This document shows positions 63,801 through 64,000 of a stretch of 64,000 bases of DNA, one piece after another. The stretch is taken from positions 1 to 64,000 of the forward strand of contig UCAG01000010.1 of assembly GCA_900470285.1 (NCBI GenBank), given 5' to 3'. This DNA comes from Hyphomicrobiales bacterium (GTDB lineage: Bacteria > Pseudomonadota > Alphaproteobacteria > Rhizobiales > Rhizobiaceae). A program made the translations under genes and the position numbers. The stretch's first letter is position 1; each line of letters starts with the position of its first letter. The notes under the pieces are model-generated. The model was not told where the DNA came from. It saw nothing but the letters and a program-made list of their open reading frames with translations, and ran no database searches.

Positions 63801-64000
63801 GTATCTGCATAATAATTATAAGCTGCAAGGGAAAAAGTTGCCAATACTGCAACTAATTGCGGTTGTGCGCAGCCTGTCGCTTTTTTAAGCATATACATAT
63901 TAGAGCATGAGCGTTTTTAAGGACGGGCGGCAATTTTACTCAAAGTAATATTTGCTGAGAAGTCAGCCGAAGGATGTATTTACGCTGGTATATCCGCTGC
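63801..64000. other. Window end, no gene
   Basis: AT-rich sequence without a supported gene. TAGAGCATGAGCG at 63901 resembles the start of a mosaic palindromic repeat A module, but no returning arm is found before the window ends. Confidence 0.35.

Overview
ORGANISM. The window is chromosomal DNA of an alphaproteobacterium of the order Hyphomicrobiales, most likely the Brucellaceae. Evidence: the S10-spc-alpha ribosomal cluster without rpmJ, an NdvA-type cyclic beta-1,2-glucan exporter, the AcpXL/FabF2XL/FabF1XL/Adh/LpxXL set for the very-long-chain lipid A acyl chain, an ATP12-type F1 assembly factor, a zeta-type F1-ATPase inhibitor (DUF1476), a perfect GAAC-N7-GAAC SOS box near uvrA, and mosaic palindromic repeats like the Bru-RS/RIME elements of this group. 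Base composition is near 50% GC by eye, lower than Brucella itself, so a lower-GC relative (for example Pseudochrobactrum-like) is a guess, not a result. LAYOUT. 1-15070: end of tuf, then 27 collinear genes rpsJ to rplQ including secY, adk and rpoA. Hairpins with U-tracts lie inside the cluster (after rplR, after rplO, after rpsM), so it may be several transcription units. 15358-24141: degP-like protease, rarA, convergent ndvA, then rluC, a DMT permease, a HAD hydrolase and an ATP12 chaperone. 24278-28103: glnB-glnA (leftward, sigma-54-type promoter) divergent from nnr, whose promoter spacer is a perfect palindrome. 28159-33362: uvrA with its SOS box, then about 1.1 kb without a convincing gene but rich in hairpins, then a DmpA-type peptidase. 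33508-36656: ttcA, an inositol-phosphatase-like gene and a convergent Bcr/CflA permease. 37228-44604: grxD, bolA, purL, lipoprotein, GST, purQ, purS, purC (all leftward) and the divergent DUF1476 gene. 44958-50200: HpcH/HpaI aldolase, RBBP9-like hydrolase, an orphan proteasome-fold protein, a VOC dioxygenase-like protein, purB, rpe. 50317-55373: lipid A very-long-chain acyl cluster. 55744-63742: AEC permease, gabD, 2H phosphoesterase plus phnM, dusA, a membrane-anchored retropepsin-like protease, cobT. HOW IT FITS TOGETHER. Most of the window is conserved housekeeping: ribosome and RNA polymerase, protein export, purine synthesis, nitrogen control and envelope lipid synthesis. I saw no insertion sequence, prophage, CRISPR array, tRNA or rRNA gene. 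I found no clear multi-gene new system. Best candidates for a second look are the structured RNA-like region 31378-31597 and its gene-free surroundings, a ketosynthase pair in which FabF2XL has Glu in place of the nucleophile Cys (an active/inactive pair like KS-alpha/KS-beta), an orphan Ntn-hydrolase of proteasome fold, a palindrome filling the nnr promoter spacer, three helically phased TGAGAC sites upstream of purC, and the family of modular palindromic repeats.
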